This document shows positions 22,501 through 30,300 of a stretch of DNA of 64,000 nt, in pieces. The notes beneath the pieces are model-generated. The model worked only from the letters and a program-made list of their open reading frames with translations, had not been told where the DNA came from and made no database searches. The stretch covers positions 4,340,001 to 4,404,000 of the forward strand of contig OZ245997.1 of NCBI GenBank assembly GCA_965230195.1, in the 5' to 3' direction. Made by a program: the position numbers and the translations under genes. The stretch comes from Putridiphycobacter sp965230195. GTDB lineage: Bacteria > Bacteroidota > Bacteroidia > Flavobacteriales_D > Crocinitomicaceae. How positions within the stretch are numbered: position 1 is the stretch's first letter; every line of letters starts with the position of its first letter.

Positions 22501-23632
22501 GTCGGCAATCCTTGTCCAGGTCACCCGGTGTATACCTTGGTGTTACTCCTGTAAGTCTGGGGCTGCTGTTTACCAGTTCACTGGCAGCGTCTGTAATTGT
22601 AAAATACTTTAAACCATACCCATCAGTAACAAAATTAGACCTGAGATGTAGGTTAGAAGCATTAAAACCTTCAAAATCATATAATGGATTATTTTTAAAA
22701 TTAGTACCAATAGAATCATTTCCGGTAGAAAACTTCAGGATATAATTATTCTCTGCAAACGTCATTAATAATGGAAAATCAGCGTATGTGGGGTAATAAA
22801 TCTGGAAATTACCCGGTGCTGTTGATCCTCCGTTTTCATAAAATAGATTATGAAAGAAATAGATGTAAGTATTTGTCAGTGAAAAGGGCCCTCTTCTGTA
22901 ATCGACAGCATGTCCAACAAACATGGCAGTAGTATCAGCCAGGTTTTCGTAAAACGTATTGTTTTGGAAAGTGAAGGCATCAGGTGTAGTAATAGAATCA
23001 ATATAAACGGCACCTCCTGCAGTTTCAGCTTCGTTTTGGTAGAAAGTACAGTTTTCAATACGTCCGGTATTGTCAGAATTATCAAAATAAATAGCACCTC
23101 CTGCACCACCACTACCTCCTGCTGTGGAATTGTCAAAAAAGGAACAATTATAAATATTCACTCTGGAATCATTGTGAAGGAACATTGCACCGCCCTCTCC
23201 TTCAAACCTGTTACCTTCAAAAGTACAATCGTAAAAATTCACACTGGAGTTTTCAATGATAAAACTCCTCATGTTTAACACCTGAAATGGGTAAATAGCA
23301 TGCTTGAAGCCCATTCCTATAAATGTCACATTTTCACAATTCTTTAATTCAAAAAGATTATCAAATGCCTCTGCAAAAAAGCTGTTATGGATTGGACCTG
23401 GTCCAATAATGGTAACATTAGTATCATTCTCCAGCAAAATTGTTGCATTTAAGGTAATCCCTCCCTTATAGTTAATAACTATAGTATCATTCTTCTGCAA
23501 ATTATTGGCTGCTTCAGTCAATGATGTTACAGGACCTGTGTCATCATTATCTGTTACATAGATAATGCCTGAATAGCTCAAAAACGAACTAAGGGAAAGC
23601 AATAATGTAAGTAGAATTCTCTTAAATAGCAT
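13562..23632 (-). CDS. Giant T9SS type B surface adhesin with beta-helix and Ig-like repeats
   Basis: The 3356-residue protein has a signal peptide (about 1-22). Residues ~25-1370 look like a right-handed parallel beta-helix: an early polymorphic-OMP-like section (GGAIYFDNS, GGAVYIDS) is followed by dozens of NxIGG/NVISGN/GVxxxxS coils of the NosD or pectate-lyase type. Residues ~1370-3200 are Ig-like modules with regularly spaced cysteines (YCEG..., YFCRN...), including a tandem array of near-identical ~170-residue units. The last ~95 residues form the type B sorting domain: FSPNGDGVNENWIIEGIEGF, YIYNRWGDLV, and HGTYYFLLEWEGKRLNDGWV. It should cross the outer membrane by T9SS and remain at the surface. 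PorP/SprF and PorE-like genes follow immediately. It is an adhesin or matrix protein by architecture; no ligand can be inferred. No clear promoter was seen in the 121 bp upstream. Confidence 0.9.
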   Translation of the reverse strand: MLFKRILLTLLLSLSSFLSYSGIIYVTDNDDTGPVTSLTEAANNLQKNDTIVINYKGGITLNATILLENDTNVTIIGPGPIHNSFFAEAFDNLFELKNCENVTFIGMGFKHAIYPFQVLNMRSFIIENSSVNFYDCTFEGNRFEGEGGAMFLHNDSRVNIYNCSFFDNSTAGGSGGAGGAIYFDNSDNTGRIENCTFYQNEAETAGGAVYIDSITTPDAFTFQNNTFYENLADTTAMFVGHAVDYRRGPFSLTNTYIYFFHNLFYENGGSTAPGNFQIYYPTYADFPLLMTFAENNYILKFSTGNDSIGTNFKNNPLYDFEGFNASNLHLRSNFVTDGYGLKYFTITDAASELVNSSPRLTGVTPRYTPGDLDKDCRRAPRVLLDTVDIGASEFTPYRVTSTNNLDWEATITSLNSAAQQDNYIEFDLPSYAPNTDRILVNTNVPIINFPVYIDGFSQEGTEIPGPNNVGLVTDEYYPATNLVTFNPLVPTSAINGFNIIAPNVTIAGLGISGFNGYGVHLDIGAKTFKLQGSHIGLEQTVSGFVTDVSIGNQLGGVNILSDSSTFGGFFHHERNTLSGNGFSSVTGANLKATNADVIDVFGNVIGLHPNGKDSLNVTYTNSPDGILFDNPTGATIGYDYIFGKNIISGNPGKGICHTNGGLNNTINFNHIGLNFLGDEARPNTIGVEVNNSSSEYHIGKYGRNVISGNRETGVLIDSSFNILTYGNIIGGNADLSDTIPNQIGVEMTGTGNKNIVGGNDYTDDAQRNIIVGNDIGIHIHGPQIGVALIRGNLIGVPTEDATTAMPNYIGIELSENTTGNIIGYEDTTLFVDQINIIAGNVNEGIYIHDADTKDNIVKSNVIGSTNPSGTPNALGNGIGVRVKNVTNGSNHIGNANDTLLHLLIHDHNIGVRIDSSDNQHVHNSFIGLDTNGVSLPNEVGVYLSPESESNEIGGSAAQMNIISANDSAGVFIDSTDNNAVIGNYIGVDKDGITSMGNRIGVAVRNGESNKIGTTNSGNVISGNDLGVFLTKNAKSNGVVDNHIGLSADGTSIVANSKVGVYVNNTDSTNFIGLNLTYANFFECDSIDILINESSNQEVQGNILGMNGDSTAYLGTAQNGVGIRLNQSTQNTIGGLGANEQNVIANKRVGILFSNADSNRVQHNYLGNNPEGNSVLAANNQRVAIGTRSNSNYNIIGPDNVIGGNEVGIYLAGPADTNTIYGNLIGIDTALTVALSNDTAIIISGSEYNRIGGETADSSNTMVNGVDGVVLRLSANNNTLINNNIGTPSFANSGVGLRINNSENNRLGGANLSERNTITNNGGNGITISGTGSAGNSLLRNSIFDNGGLGIDIGDDGATVNNASGIQDNIQIPIIQSGFPCTGTSDIQLSVILRDLTIGQEYYLDIYNITDATYQDGSGFGESGPLSIHYDTITAATTQDTIIVDLLPYGLNNTVDTMFTAMITSADNGSSSEYAANIELLEQPQAPTFTVTDETCKFAGNGQFLADNSANAAYDFDFSVDGTPHPPTGIDSLEVTGLTPGTYNVQLDYDNGCTENYNQVLNVGPTFTLSAVLSEDTCGLGNGEIVLTATPDQVAYFTAGFSYSIDNGTTFGALNDNVFSGLSAGDNTNSVATSVVNSVTCYSDTISNTIGSYSVPTAQLNFGYSDFCHDTVGFVTSQPIFPLGDYAISTAATGYTFNTSTGELTGAEPDSTYKIVYQYGSCPSTVNNVLAYFVPSDNFVYPDFCQNVTGLVPVPDSSGGIFSLLSQPVGNGNINSTTGGLFSVAVAQDLTAGVYEVMYNTNDVNCPRRDTVFVEVLTKAPSPTIINPVPSNDSVYFCRNEISLITSSYAQTNWFLGASGIVSNSVDYLLTDLPVSQDTSLFYYRDSVYISGDVCVSDTSQLIIHLHDIPAQPSIQNGDVEYCEGEVRLDLTNTDPVNWYETDLSSVDGTGTNFPTVFQNGIFKYYAQAESAEGCLSLLDSVELTGYLKPPVPNIIEPVLSNDTAYFCRNTIDTLKSDFYQTVWDLTAGGSSVTDFNYLLTNLPINQDTTVYYRRDSIYSITKTCASDTDSVLVHLYNIPAQPAIQNGDIEYCEGETRLDLINTDPVNWYETDLSSVDGTGTNFPTVFQDGIFKYYAQAESVEGCLSLLDSVELTGYLKPPVPLIIDPLTDIVNDTAYFCRNVIDTIKSDFYQTIWDFTPGGSSVTDYNYLLTNLPVGPDTTVYYRRDSIYSITKTCSSDTDSIMIHLYSIPAQPSIQNGDVEYCEGEIPVDLTNTDPVNWYETDLSSVDGTGTNFPTTFQNGVFKYYAQAESAEGCLSLLDSTELTGYLKPPVPVIISPVLSNDTAYFCRNTIDTLKSDFYQTIWDLTSGGSSVVDFNYLLTNLPVDQDTTVYFRRDSVYSLTKTCSSDTDSILVHLYDVPAQPSIQNGGVEYCEAETRVDLANTDAVNWYETDLSSVDGTGTNFPTVFQNGTIKYYAQAESVEGCLSLLDSTELIGYLKPPIPTIISPVLSNDTAYFCRNTIDTLKSDFYQTIWDLTSGGSSVINFNYLLTNIPVGQDTTVYFRRDSVYSVSKTCSSDTDSVLVHLYDVPAQPSIQNGDIEYCEAEARVDLTNIDPVNWYEADLNSIDGTGTNFPTVFQNGIVKYYAQAESAEGCLSLLDSTLLTGYLKPPVPTIISPTLSNDTAYFCRNTIDTLKSDFYQTIWDLTPGGSSVTNFNYLLTILPAGQDTTVYFRRDSMYSVTKTCSSDTDSVLVHLYNVPVKPEIINGDVAYCEDDIIIDLTTTTSVIVDWYVNDTLMISNTATAFTPAYNYTLGDSIITYYAREVSAEGCKSLFDTSQVTFHPKPNTPQLTINNTLLTFCPEDDLDTLFSDIESHWYLNSNTTGLGVNDTLKIPETVFTPGVTDDIRFYHVDGNNCHSDTGSIAVQVFDNPVVPDLSSIDTTYCEGDLTYELLEASNITQGSGYWYSDQSNQVGTGFTYQVLNQIALGDTVFYFDYDDLNGCRSAMDSITLYMYAIPDVAVISTIDSVYCEDEAFNVMTTETNVTTSWYQGHPDLNNLLVENVTSYTPDQGPGQYYIFTQTTINECSSPVDSIELVIHAQPAKPNVLGTKFQFCDYDDDGELFVGSGEAGVWYEHNDLTTPIFTGVEFTISVDNITDSAVYYIQMVEPLNNCASEFDTVTVYVHSTDSLTAGEDVSVCKGYEVELNASGGKTYAWSGIVIGQDQPNPMVSPLVETQYLVGITGHNGCFITDSVKVFIEEQGNCKETIYTAFSPNGDGVNENWIIEGIEGFENNVVYIYNRWGDLVAQINNYDNVDNVWDGINQSTGQPVVHGTYYFLLEWEGKRLNDGWVQVVK
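15360..18150. repeat. Tandem ~510-bp repeats inside the giant adhesin gene
   Basis: Five closely similar units and one diverged upstream unit recur with a ~510-bp period (about 170 residues, roughly 1830-2760). Each has a NDTAYFCRN start, a QTIWDLT..GG centre, a SDTDSVLVHLY strand, an IQNGDxEYC start of the second sandwich and a DGTGTNFPTVFQNG segment. At DNA level, 15510-15571 and 16020-16081 are identical over 62 bp. One unit has a small insertion (PLTDIV, near 17110-17130), making it slightly longer. Confidence 0.9.
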
Positions 23633-23753
23633 TAAAAAACAATGTTACCAGACTCAATTTACGAAAAAAAGAATATTTAGTTACGCATACCACAATAAAC
23701 AATTTACACAAAATGTTTAAATACTAAGAATTTAATATTCAGAACAAATCGTT

Positions 23754-24527
23754 TTAGCTTCTGATAAATACGAACTCACTTTCGGAACTATCATTAGCAC
23801 TGTATTCATACCCTTCTGTGTCAAAAGCTTTAATACTTTCCACATCAGAAATCCCATTCTGAATGATGTATCGGGCCATTAAGCCTCTCGCTTTTTTAGC
23901 AAAAGTCATAATCACCTTATATTCTCCTGACTTGGTTTTATCTTTAAAAACAGGCGTAATAACAGGATATTCAATTTTATTCAATTTTGCAGCTTTAAAA
24001 TATTCACTTGAGGCCAAATTAACAATCACCTGACACTCATCATCTTTTAGCTCTTCATTCAAACGGTTTAAAATTTCGTCTCCCCAAAATAAATACAGGT
24101 TTTTAAGCTTAGGGGTAACGGCAAACCTGGTTCCCATTTCCAACCGGTAAGGTTGAATTAAATCTAACGGTTTAAGCAAACCATATAAACCAGATAATAT
24201 TCTAACATATGACTGGGCGCGTTCACGCTCTTCCTTTGATAAATCTGAAAAATCCAGTCCCTGGTAAACTGTTCCCGCAAAAATATCAGCTGCCGGTTTA
24301 CTATTACCATCTGTAAATGGCACGTGCCACTCCTGAAAACGATTATAATTCAAATCAGCTATTTCAGCACTCACACTCATCAGTTTACTGATTTTTTTTG
24401 CACTTAACTTTCGTAATTTATTGATCAGGTATTCGCTTTTATCCAGGAAAACAGGTTGTGTAAAATTGTGCTGAGTAACGGTTTTGTCAAAATTAATTGA
24501 TTTTGCCGGTGAAAGTAATATTTTCAT
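23754..24527 (-). CDS. yaaA: YaaA family (UPF0246) peroxide stress resistance protein
   Basis: The 257-residue protein is a full-length YaaA/DUF328 protein. The N-terminus MKILLSPAKSINFD is characteristic, followed by FAGTVYQGLDF, the YVRILSGLYGLLKPLDLIQPYRLEMGT block, and LASSEYFKA. In E. coli, YaaA lowers intracellular iron during peroxide stress and binds DNA; the family is cytosolic. It lies 121 nt upstream of the giant adhesin gene on the same strand, with no sign of a functional link. The sequence looks intact. Confidence 0.93.
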   Translation of the reverse strand: MKILLSPAKSINFDKTVTQHNFTQPVFLDKSEYLINKLRKLSAKKISKLMSVSAEIADLNYNRFQEWHVPFTDGNSKPAADIFAGTVYQGLDFSDLSKEERERAQSYVRILSGLYGLLKPLDLIQPYRLEMGTRFAVTPKLKNLYLFWGDEILNRLNEELKDDECQVIVNLASSEYFKAAKLNKIEYPVITPVFKDKTKSGEYKVIMTFAKKARGLMARYIIQNGISDVESIKAFDTEGYEYSANDSSESEFVFIRS

Positions 24528-24547
24528 AAAATACAGTTAGGTTTATA

Positions 24548-24555
24548 CAAAACTA
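24548..24555 (-). promoter_or_regulatory. -7 promoter element for yaaA
   Basis: CAAAACTA on the plus strand reads TAGTTTTG on the minus strand, an exact TAnnTTTG match 20 nt upstream of the yaaA ATG. No TTG -33 element is visible at the expected distance, so it is weaker than the rocD and rel promoters. Confidence 0.4.
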
Positions 24556-24752
24556 ACATTTTTGATTTTAGTTTCGATTAATAGAACAGGCTTTGTTAAA
24601 AAAGTATTTGCCTTTCCTTCAAAGATTTTAAATGCAGTATCAATATTAAATATCAATCACTTTTTTACACCCTTAGAATGTTCGGATTTAAAGATTTAGA
24701 ACCAGCCAAATGACAACAGTTAACAATCCTTATTACTATCAACAAAATTTCA

Positions 24753-24760
24753 TATATTTG
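24753..24760 (+). promoter_or_regulatory. -7 promoter element of the caspase operon
   Basis: TATATTTG is an exact TAnnTTTG match that ends 6 nt before the ATG at 24767. If used, transcription would begin at or within a base or two of the ATG, giving a nearly leaderless mRNA. No clear TTG -33 element is present upstream. Confidence 0.45.
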
Positions 24761-24766
24761 TTTTAG

Positions 24767-25564
24767 ATGAGATTAATCCCTTCATTAATATTGACCCTCG
24801 CGTTTTTATGTTTAAAGCCAACTTATTTCTTTGGCCAGGAATTTAAGTACCGTGGATTTAGTTATTATACTGAATATGATGATTCTTTTACCTCTCCGGA
24901 ATCACGCCATAAGAAAGGGGTATCTTTAGGTTTTAAAAGCGGAGTATTCACCAACAGAACTACCACATACGATTATACCGAAACACTTAGCAGCGTTATT
25001 AACAGCGGGCAGGATAGTATTGTTAACAGAACAACCAAATATGTACCCTGGCACGGTGGCATATCAATCGGTTTTCATTATATGTTTTTAAAACGAAGAA
25101 AGCTGACCCTGTACAAAAAAGATAAATACAAACGAACCGAGTTTAATGCTTTTAATATTGTATTTACTCCTTTTTTTGCGTTCGCCGATACAAGTGATTT
25201 TTTTTCATTTAACCCTGAGAATACCACTATAAATAACAGGCGGTTAATCAACAGTCATAATGTTTTAAAAATTACTTATACAACTCCTTTTTTGTCCTAT
25301 AGAGGAAAACTCTTTAATTTTTATTTTCTAAACGAATTTGGTTTCAATTTCAGTCATAGAAATAAAGTACTTTACCCTACTGAATTTGATAAAAGACTTA
25401 AAACGTTCTTCACTATAGACCCCTTAAAAATTAAGCTGGGAAAAGGAAAAATATTTTTTTCATCAACTGTAAACATTGCATTTGATAATGCACCGTTGCA
25501 ACCTAATAAAATAGAGGCTAATTTTAACGCAGGACTACTCTTTTACATGTTCAAGAATAAATGA
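24767..25564 (+). CDS. Secreted beta-strand-rich protein, probable outer-membrane barrel (caspase operon gene 1)
   Basis: The 265-residue protein has a signal peptide (residues ~1-23, ending FFGQ). The rest alternates polar and aromatic residues in strand-sized blocks (GVSLGFKSGVF, GGISIGFHYMF, FNIVFTPFFAF, NVLKITYTTPFLSY, FYFLNEFGFNFS) and ends in an aromatic strand (FNAGLLFYMF) before a short basic tail. This pattern suits a small 8-12-stranded outer-membrane barrel. I do not recognise the family. It is the first gene of a four-gene operon; its stop overlaps the next ATG by 4 nt (ATGA). Confidence 0.7.
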   Translation: MRLIPSLILTLAFLCLKPTYFFGQEFKYRGFSYYTEYDDSFTSPESRHKKGVSLGFKSGVFTNRTTTYDYTETLSSVINSGQDSIVNRTTKYVPWHGGISIGFHYMFLKRRKLTLYKKDKYKRTEFNAFNIVFTPFFAFADTSDFFSFNPENTTINNRRLINSHNVLKITYTTPFLSYRGKLFNFYFLNEFGFNFSHRNKVLYPTEFDKRLKTFFTIDPLKIKLGKGKIFFSSTVNIAFDNAPLQPNKIEANFNAGLLFYMFKNK

Positions 25565-26304
25565 TGACATTACGAAACATATTGCTCTTTTTTTGCATTT
25601 TGCCCGTAGCGGAAGGATTGTCGCAGGAAGTTAAACTGGGTATAAACTTCAGTACAAACCTTATTCAACGACACACTCTTGAAGCAGAATCATTTACCCC
25701 GAACAATAGCTTTTACACTTATCTTCCAAAGGAACTGAATTCCAACTTTGTAATTGAACAAACAAAAGCATTTAACAGCGTTTCCTTTGGACTTAACGCA
25801 AGGGTTTCAAGAAAAAAGATCGGATTGGTTTTTGAACCTCAATTCACAATGGAAATGAGTATCTTCAGATTCACATCACCCTACGAATCAAACCGGATTT
25901 TAAACCGAAGAGCTGTCAGACTGCCTTTAAACCTTACTTACCATATTATTAAAAATGTCAATAGCCCTTACCTGATAGGTGGCGTTATGCTTGTTCTTGA
26001 AAACAATTTTGATTTCCAGCAGTTAAGCAGAAATTATTATTTTGGATCAGAAGATCCCTACGAAACCAATCCTGATTTTGGTGCTGATCACTTTGACGGT
26101 GTGTTTTATGATGGTAGAGCACGATACAACTATGTTATTGGTATTGGAAAAAAAAGAGGAAATTTAGATTTGAGTGCCCGATATGTCAGTACGCTCACAC
26201 CTAACAAGTACCTTGGAAAAAAATGGCAGGTGGAACTCAATATTGCCTACTATTTCCTGTCGAACAAAGATTTGACCAGAAAAAACTATTTGTATGAAGA
26301 GTAG
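25561..26304 (+). CDS. Outer-membrane barrel-like protein (caspase operon gene 2)
   Basis: The 247-residue protein has a signal peptide ending EGLSQ (about residue 21) and repeated amphipathic strands (VKLGINFSTNL, VSFGLNARVS, IGLVFEPQFTME, RLPLNLTYHI, YLIGGVMLVLENN, NYVIGIGKKRG, LDLSARYVS, WQVELNIAYYFLS). The order and the LPLNLTY...YLIGG step resemble PorT-like or opacity-type barrels common in Bacteroidota. Its start overlaps gene 1 by 4 nt and its end overlaps gene 3 by 11 nt. The precise function is unknown. Confidence 0.68.
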   Translation: MMTLRNILLFFCILPVAEGLSQEVKLGINFSTNLIQRHTLEAESFTPNNSFYTYLPKELNSNFVIEQTKAFNSVSFGLNARVSRKKIGLVFEPQFTMEMSIFRFTSPYESNRILNRRAVRLPLNLTYHIIKNVNSPYLIGGVMLVLENNFDFQQLSRNYYFGSEDPYETNPDFGADHFDGVFYDGRARYNYVIGIGKKRGNLDLSARYVSTLTPNKYLGKKWQVELNIAYYFLSNKDLTRKNYLYEE

Positions 26305-27343
26305 TTATTTTATAATCATATCATTGCTCGTAGTTACAATAAGTTCATGTAAAAAGTTTGACTATTCCACACATGACAACAAAGGAAAAACACTATTAAC
26401 CTACGGCGCCTTCTTTGACACATTAAGTATGACCGACTCAACACTTGAGTTCTCGGTAAACTTTATTGACATTAATGACTTGAATCCCATAGAAAAATTT
26501 GTACCTGCCCAAATTAAAGTTGTTCCGCGGGAAAATGAACACTTATTTTCTATAAAATTTATTGACAGTGATTTCATTACCATAAATGAAAACCTCCCTT
26601 ATTTCAATGTATTTCATTTCCATAATTACGACAATACTGCATTGTATGATGAAAAAATTGGCTTTTTTCTGGAGCAATACCTGGCCAATGATGGTGTAAA
26701 AAACAATCTTAATTCAACAAGGTTTGCCTTTTTTGACCTTGATAAAAAGGCAACGGAAATTACACCTGTTAATATGCAAAAGTTTTATGAGTTTAACTTT
26801 AGTGATGGTAATGCATCTATTAATAATGTACATGTAAACGAATACCTGAAAGGATTAAATAAAACAATCGATTACATTATTAATGAAGCACCTGCTAACG
26901 CATCAAAAAACATCACTCTATTCAATTATAGCTTAATGATAGATGATCTTCCCGATACCATGATAATAAATATGGTCAGGAATAAAATAGCAGACCACAA
27001 TATCAGATTAAACTTTGTAGGCAATAAACCGGATTATCGAATTAACCACCTTATTCAGAAATCAGGCGGGTTTGAATCGATAGCAAAACGATTTAAGGAA
27101 AAAGATGAAGACGGAACACCTACCGGTGAACTTGTTTATGGCAATGACCTCTCCCTTAAATCCTCGCAGGTTACCTTGCAAAACCTGCATCAAATTTTAA
27201 CCGGAAATGTATCCTACCACCGCTTAAATTTTAAAATAACAATTACAGACCCTTATCTGACCTTCCCTTTAGATCTTAATCAATTTAAAGGTGCTACTCT
27301 GGATTATAACGGGCACGATTTTAAAATACACAAACCAAAATAA
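26294..27343 (+). CDS. Lipoprotein with a possible degenerate VWA domain (caspase operon gene 3)
   Basis: The 349-residue protein starts with a lipoprotein signal peptide whose lipobox ends TISSC, so Cys19 should be lipidated. Residues ~140-275 read like a von Willebrand factor A fold: a hydrophobic strand ending FFDLDKK (146-152) at the place of the MIDAS motif, a helix LNKTIDYIINEAP, a strand ITLFNYSLMIDD, a helix with IADHNIRLNFVGN, and a terminal helix ending KSGGF. The classical DxSxS metal site is absent (DxDxK instead), so metal-dependent binding is doubtful. The N-terminal ~130 residues may be an Ig-like sandwich. Its stop shares one base with the caspase start. The VWA reading is inference; 'unknown lipoprotein' is the safe label. 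Confidence 0.7.
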   Translation: MKSSYFIIISLLVVTISSCKKFDYSTHDNKGKTLLTYGAFFDTLSMTDSTLEFSVNFIDINDLNPIEKFVPAQIKVVPRENEHLFSIKFIDSDFITINENLPYFNVFHFHNYDNTALYDEKIGFFLEQYLANDGVKNNLNSTRFAFFDLDKKATEITPVNMQKFYEFNFSDGNASINNVHVNEYLKGLNKTIDYIINEAPANASKNITLFNYSLMIDDLPDTMIINMVRNKIADHNIRLNFVGNKPDYRINHLIQKSGGFESIAKRFKEKDEDGTPTGELVYGNDLSLKSSQVTLQNLHQILTGNVSYHRLNFKITITDPYLTFPLDLNQFKGATLDYNGHDFKIHKPK

Positions 27344-30300
27344 TGTATCGACTAATCACAATATTGCTATTAATTTTAAGTTTTTCTTCGCTGAGTCAGA
27401 GAGAAGAACTGGTTGTTCACCGAACACATTCCAGCGATATTGAACTTTTAGAGTTCTCACGGTCGGGTAAGTTCTTAGCTTCTCTTGGTAAAAACTCTGA
27501 AATCATTATTTGGCACGCTAAATTGAATCGGTTACTGACCACTTTCTATATTGATGACATTGAAATCATTCAGAACATGTCATTTTCAGAAGATGAGAAG
27601 ACACTTTATGTTAAAACCAAGAGAACTGTATTTAGCTACGATATAGCAAAATCCAAACTCAAAGATATTGGCCACATTCCATTAAGGACCAACAGAGACA
27701 AAACCTATTATAAAGACAAGAATAAAAATATTGACCTTAAAATAAAAAGGGGAATCATTGTCAAAAGATTCTCTAACAAAAGACTCTCTCTTTCGCGATT
27801 TTCCGCCAATTCAATTGAATCTAAATTCACTTCTTTTGACGTGAGCCCTGACCAAAAATATATTGTTGCAGGAGGAGAAGATGGATCAGTATATGTATTT
27901 AATTACATTACAGGAGTTGTACCTATAAAAGTACTATCCGGACATAACTCCGCAGTTAATGATGTCAGATTTACCGAAGATGGAAAGTTTTTTGCCAGTG
28001 CCGGAAAGGATCGTAGTATCATCATTTGGAATTTGAATGAGGATTTTGAGATTGAAAACAGAATTTCATCATCAATTTATCGAAAAAACACTGTTATTCA
28101 CAGCCCGAATGGTAATCAGATTTTTGTGGGAGATGAATTGGGTTATGTTTACGAAATTGATATGAGCAGGGAATTTCCAAAAATCAATGTTGCTAAACCG
28201 TCAAAACATTCCATCAATAAGATTATTTGCTCAGAAACCACTCATAATTATTTTCTGGCCACTTCCAATAATGAAGTACTCAAGAAAATTTCCCCCCTTT
28301 CTCCTGAAACCATTCAACGATTCAGATTTAAACAATACCCTGTAAAAAACACAAAAAGTCTTCTGTTTCAAAGTCTAAACGTTTATCAACCTCCTTTTAG
28401 CGAAGTAGAACTAATTGGTTTTTCTCCTGATCATAAAAATATCATTTACTCTGGTAGTTCAGACAATCCTAATATCTCGGTTTATGATCTGATTGACCAC
28501 AAACAGACTAAACTCTATAAATTTGAAAATTGGGATAACTTTAATCAGGTATCGTTTATAGATGACTCCACAATAATTGGAAATGTTAAGAACAAAAAAG
28601 TTCTCTATTTCTGGCAAAAACAGGGAGACCAATACTTTTATAAAACTGACACTCTACCCTTTGACATTATTGAATTTGTAAAGATTGACAATAATAATAT
28701 CTGGCTTAATTCCACCCTTTACGGTCAATTCAGATACAACCTCTCGTCACGGATATTTAAAAATGAAATGTCAAATAACTATAAAAAAGTATTTAGGCAC
28801 AAGGACTATATGGTGATGATTGACTTTTCAAATGCTATCATTTTTTACAATCTCAAAACCAGAAAAAAATATTTTACATTCAGAGGGCACTCTGACATGG
28901 TTACCGACATCTCTTTCCATCCCGAAAACAGCACATTTGTGACCAGTAGCTATGATGGCACTGTCAAGGTTTGGGATTTTGAAAAAAAATCTCTGATTAC
29001 AACCATTATTCCATTTAAAAACAGAGACTTTATATTTATTACGAAAGAGAATTATTACCTGATTAGTAAGGGGGCTATTAATGAGTTTGGGTTTAAGTAC
29101 AAAGATCAATATTTCTATCCGGATTTGTTTGACATAAAATACAACCGACCAGATATTGTGTTAAAAACAATAGGTGTGACTAACAAAGATATGATTAGTG
29201 CTTTTTACAAGGTCTACCTTAAACGGTTAAAAAAACTAAATTATACCGAAGATCAGCTTGAGCAGGGAAGTGAACGACATGTTCCTGAAGTTGAAATCAG
29301 TAACCTCTTGAACCTCCCTTCTAAAACTGAAAATACCCACCTCGATATTGAACTATATGCTCATGATTCAAAATATAAGTTAGAAAAAATCAATATATGG
29401 GTAAATGGGGTAGCCATTTATGGTGTTAAAGGCTACGATATATCATCAGAACAAACCAAAGAATTCAGGAAAAAATTTACTATTCCATTAGCGAATGGTA
29501 AAAACAAAATTGAATTCGGTGTATTTAATATAAAAGGTGCTGCCAGCTATAAAAAAACGTTTAAAATCCTTAATACCGGTGAAGTTTACGAACCTAATCT
29601 TTATTTGGTGTCAATCGGCGTCAGTAAGTTTAAAGATGCAGGCTTTAACCTTAATTATGCTGCAAAAGATGCAAAGGATATAGTGAATACATTTAAAGGC
29701 AGTAAATCTTTTAATCAGATTTTTGTCCAACAATACACTGACGAAGAGGTAACTATTGAAAATATCCAGAAAGCGAAAAAATTTCTTCAACGTGCTTCAA
29801 TTAATGATATGGTTATTGTTTTTGTAGCCGGCCATGGTGTCCTTGATGAAAACTTCGATTATTTCTATGCCTCTCACAGTATGGACTTTCAAAACCCTAA
29901 ATTAAAGGGAATTCCTTACGAAATGATAGAAGGACTTGTTGACAATCTTAAAGCATTAAAAAAATTGCTTTTTATTGATACCTGTCATAGTGGTGAACTC
30001 GAAAAAGACGAAGTTGAAAGAACAGTTGGGTTAAAGGATAAAGAGCGTGCAAAAGATATTATTTTTCGTAGTGGTGCCGGGGTTGATGTCAAGGCAAAAG
30101 ACGGAAGTGGTTTGGGACTGCAAAATACTAACGAACTCCTGAAAAGTAAATTCAATGATATGAGAAAAGGAACAGGTGCTACCATTATTTCTTCATCAGG
30201 CGGTACAGAATACGCCATTGAAGGTGAAGAATGGAAAAATGGTTTGTTTACTTATTGCCTGATCAAAGGATTAAAAGAAAAAGAAGCAGACTTTAACAGG

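Noticed and set aside
22910..23278. Plus-strand open frame within the giant adhesin gene
   Set aside because: It is antisense to a clearly coding beta-helix region; Ser/Thr/Ile-rich low-complexity translation with no motif or promoter.
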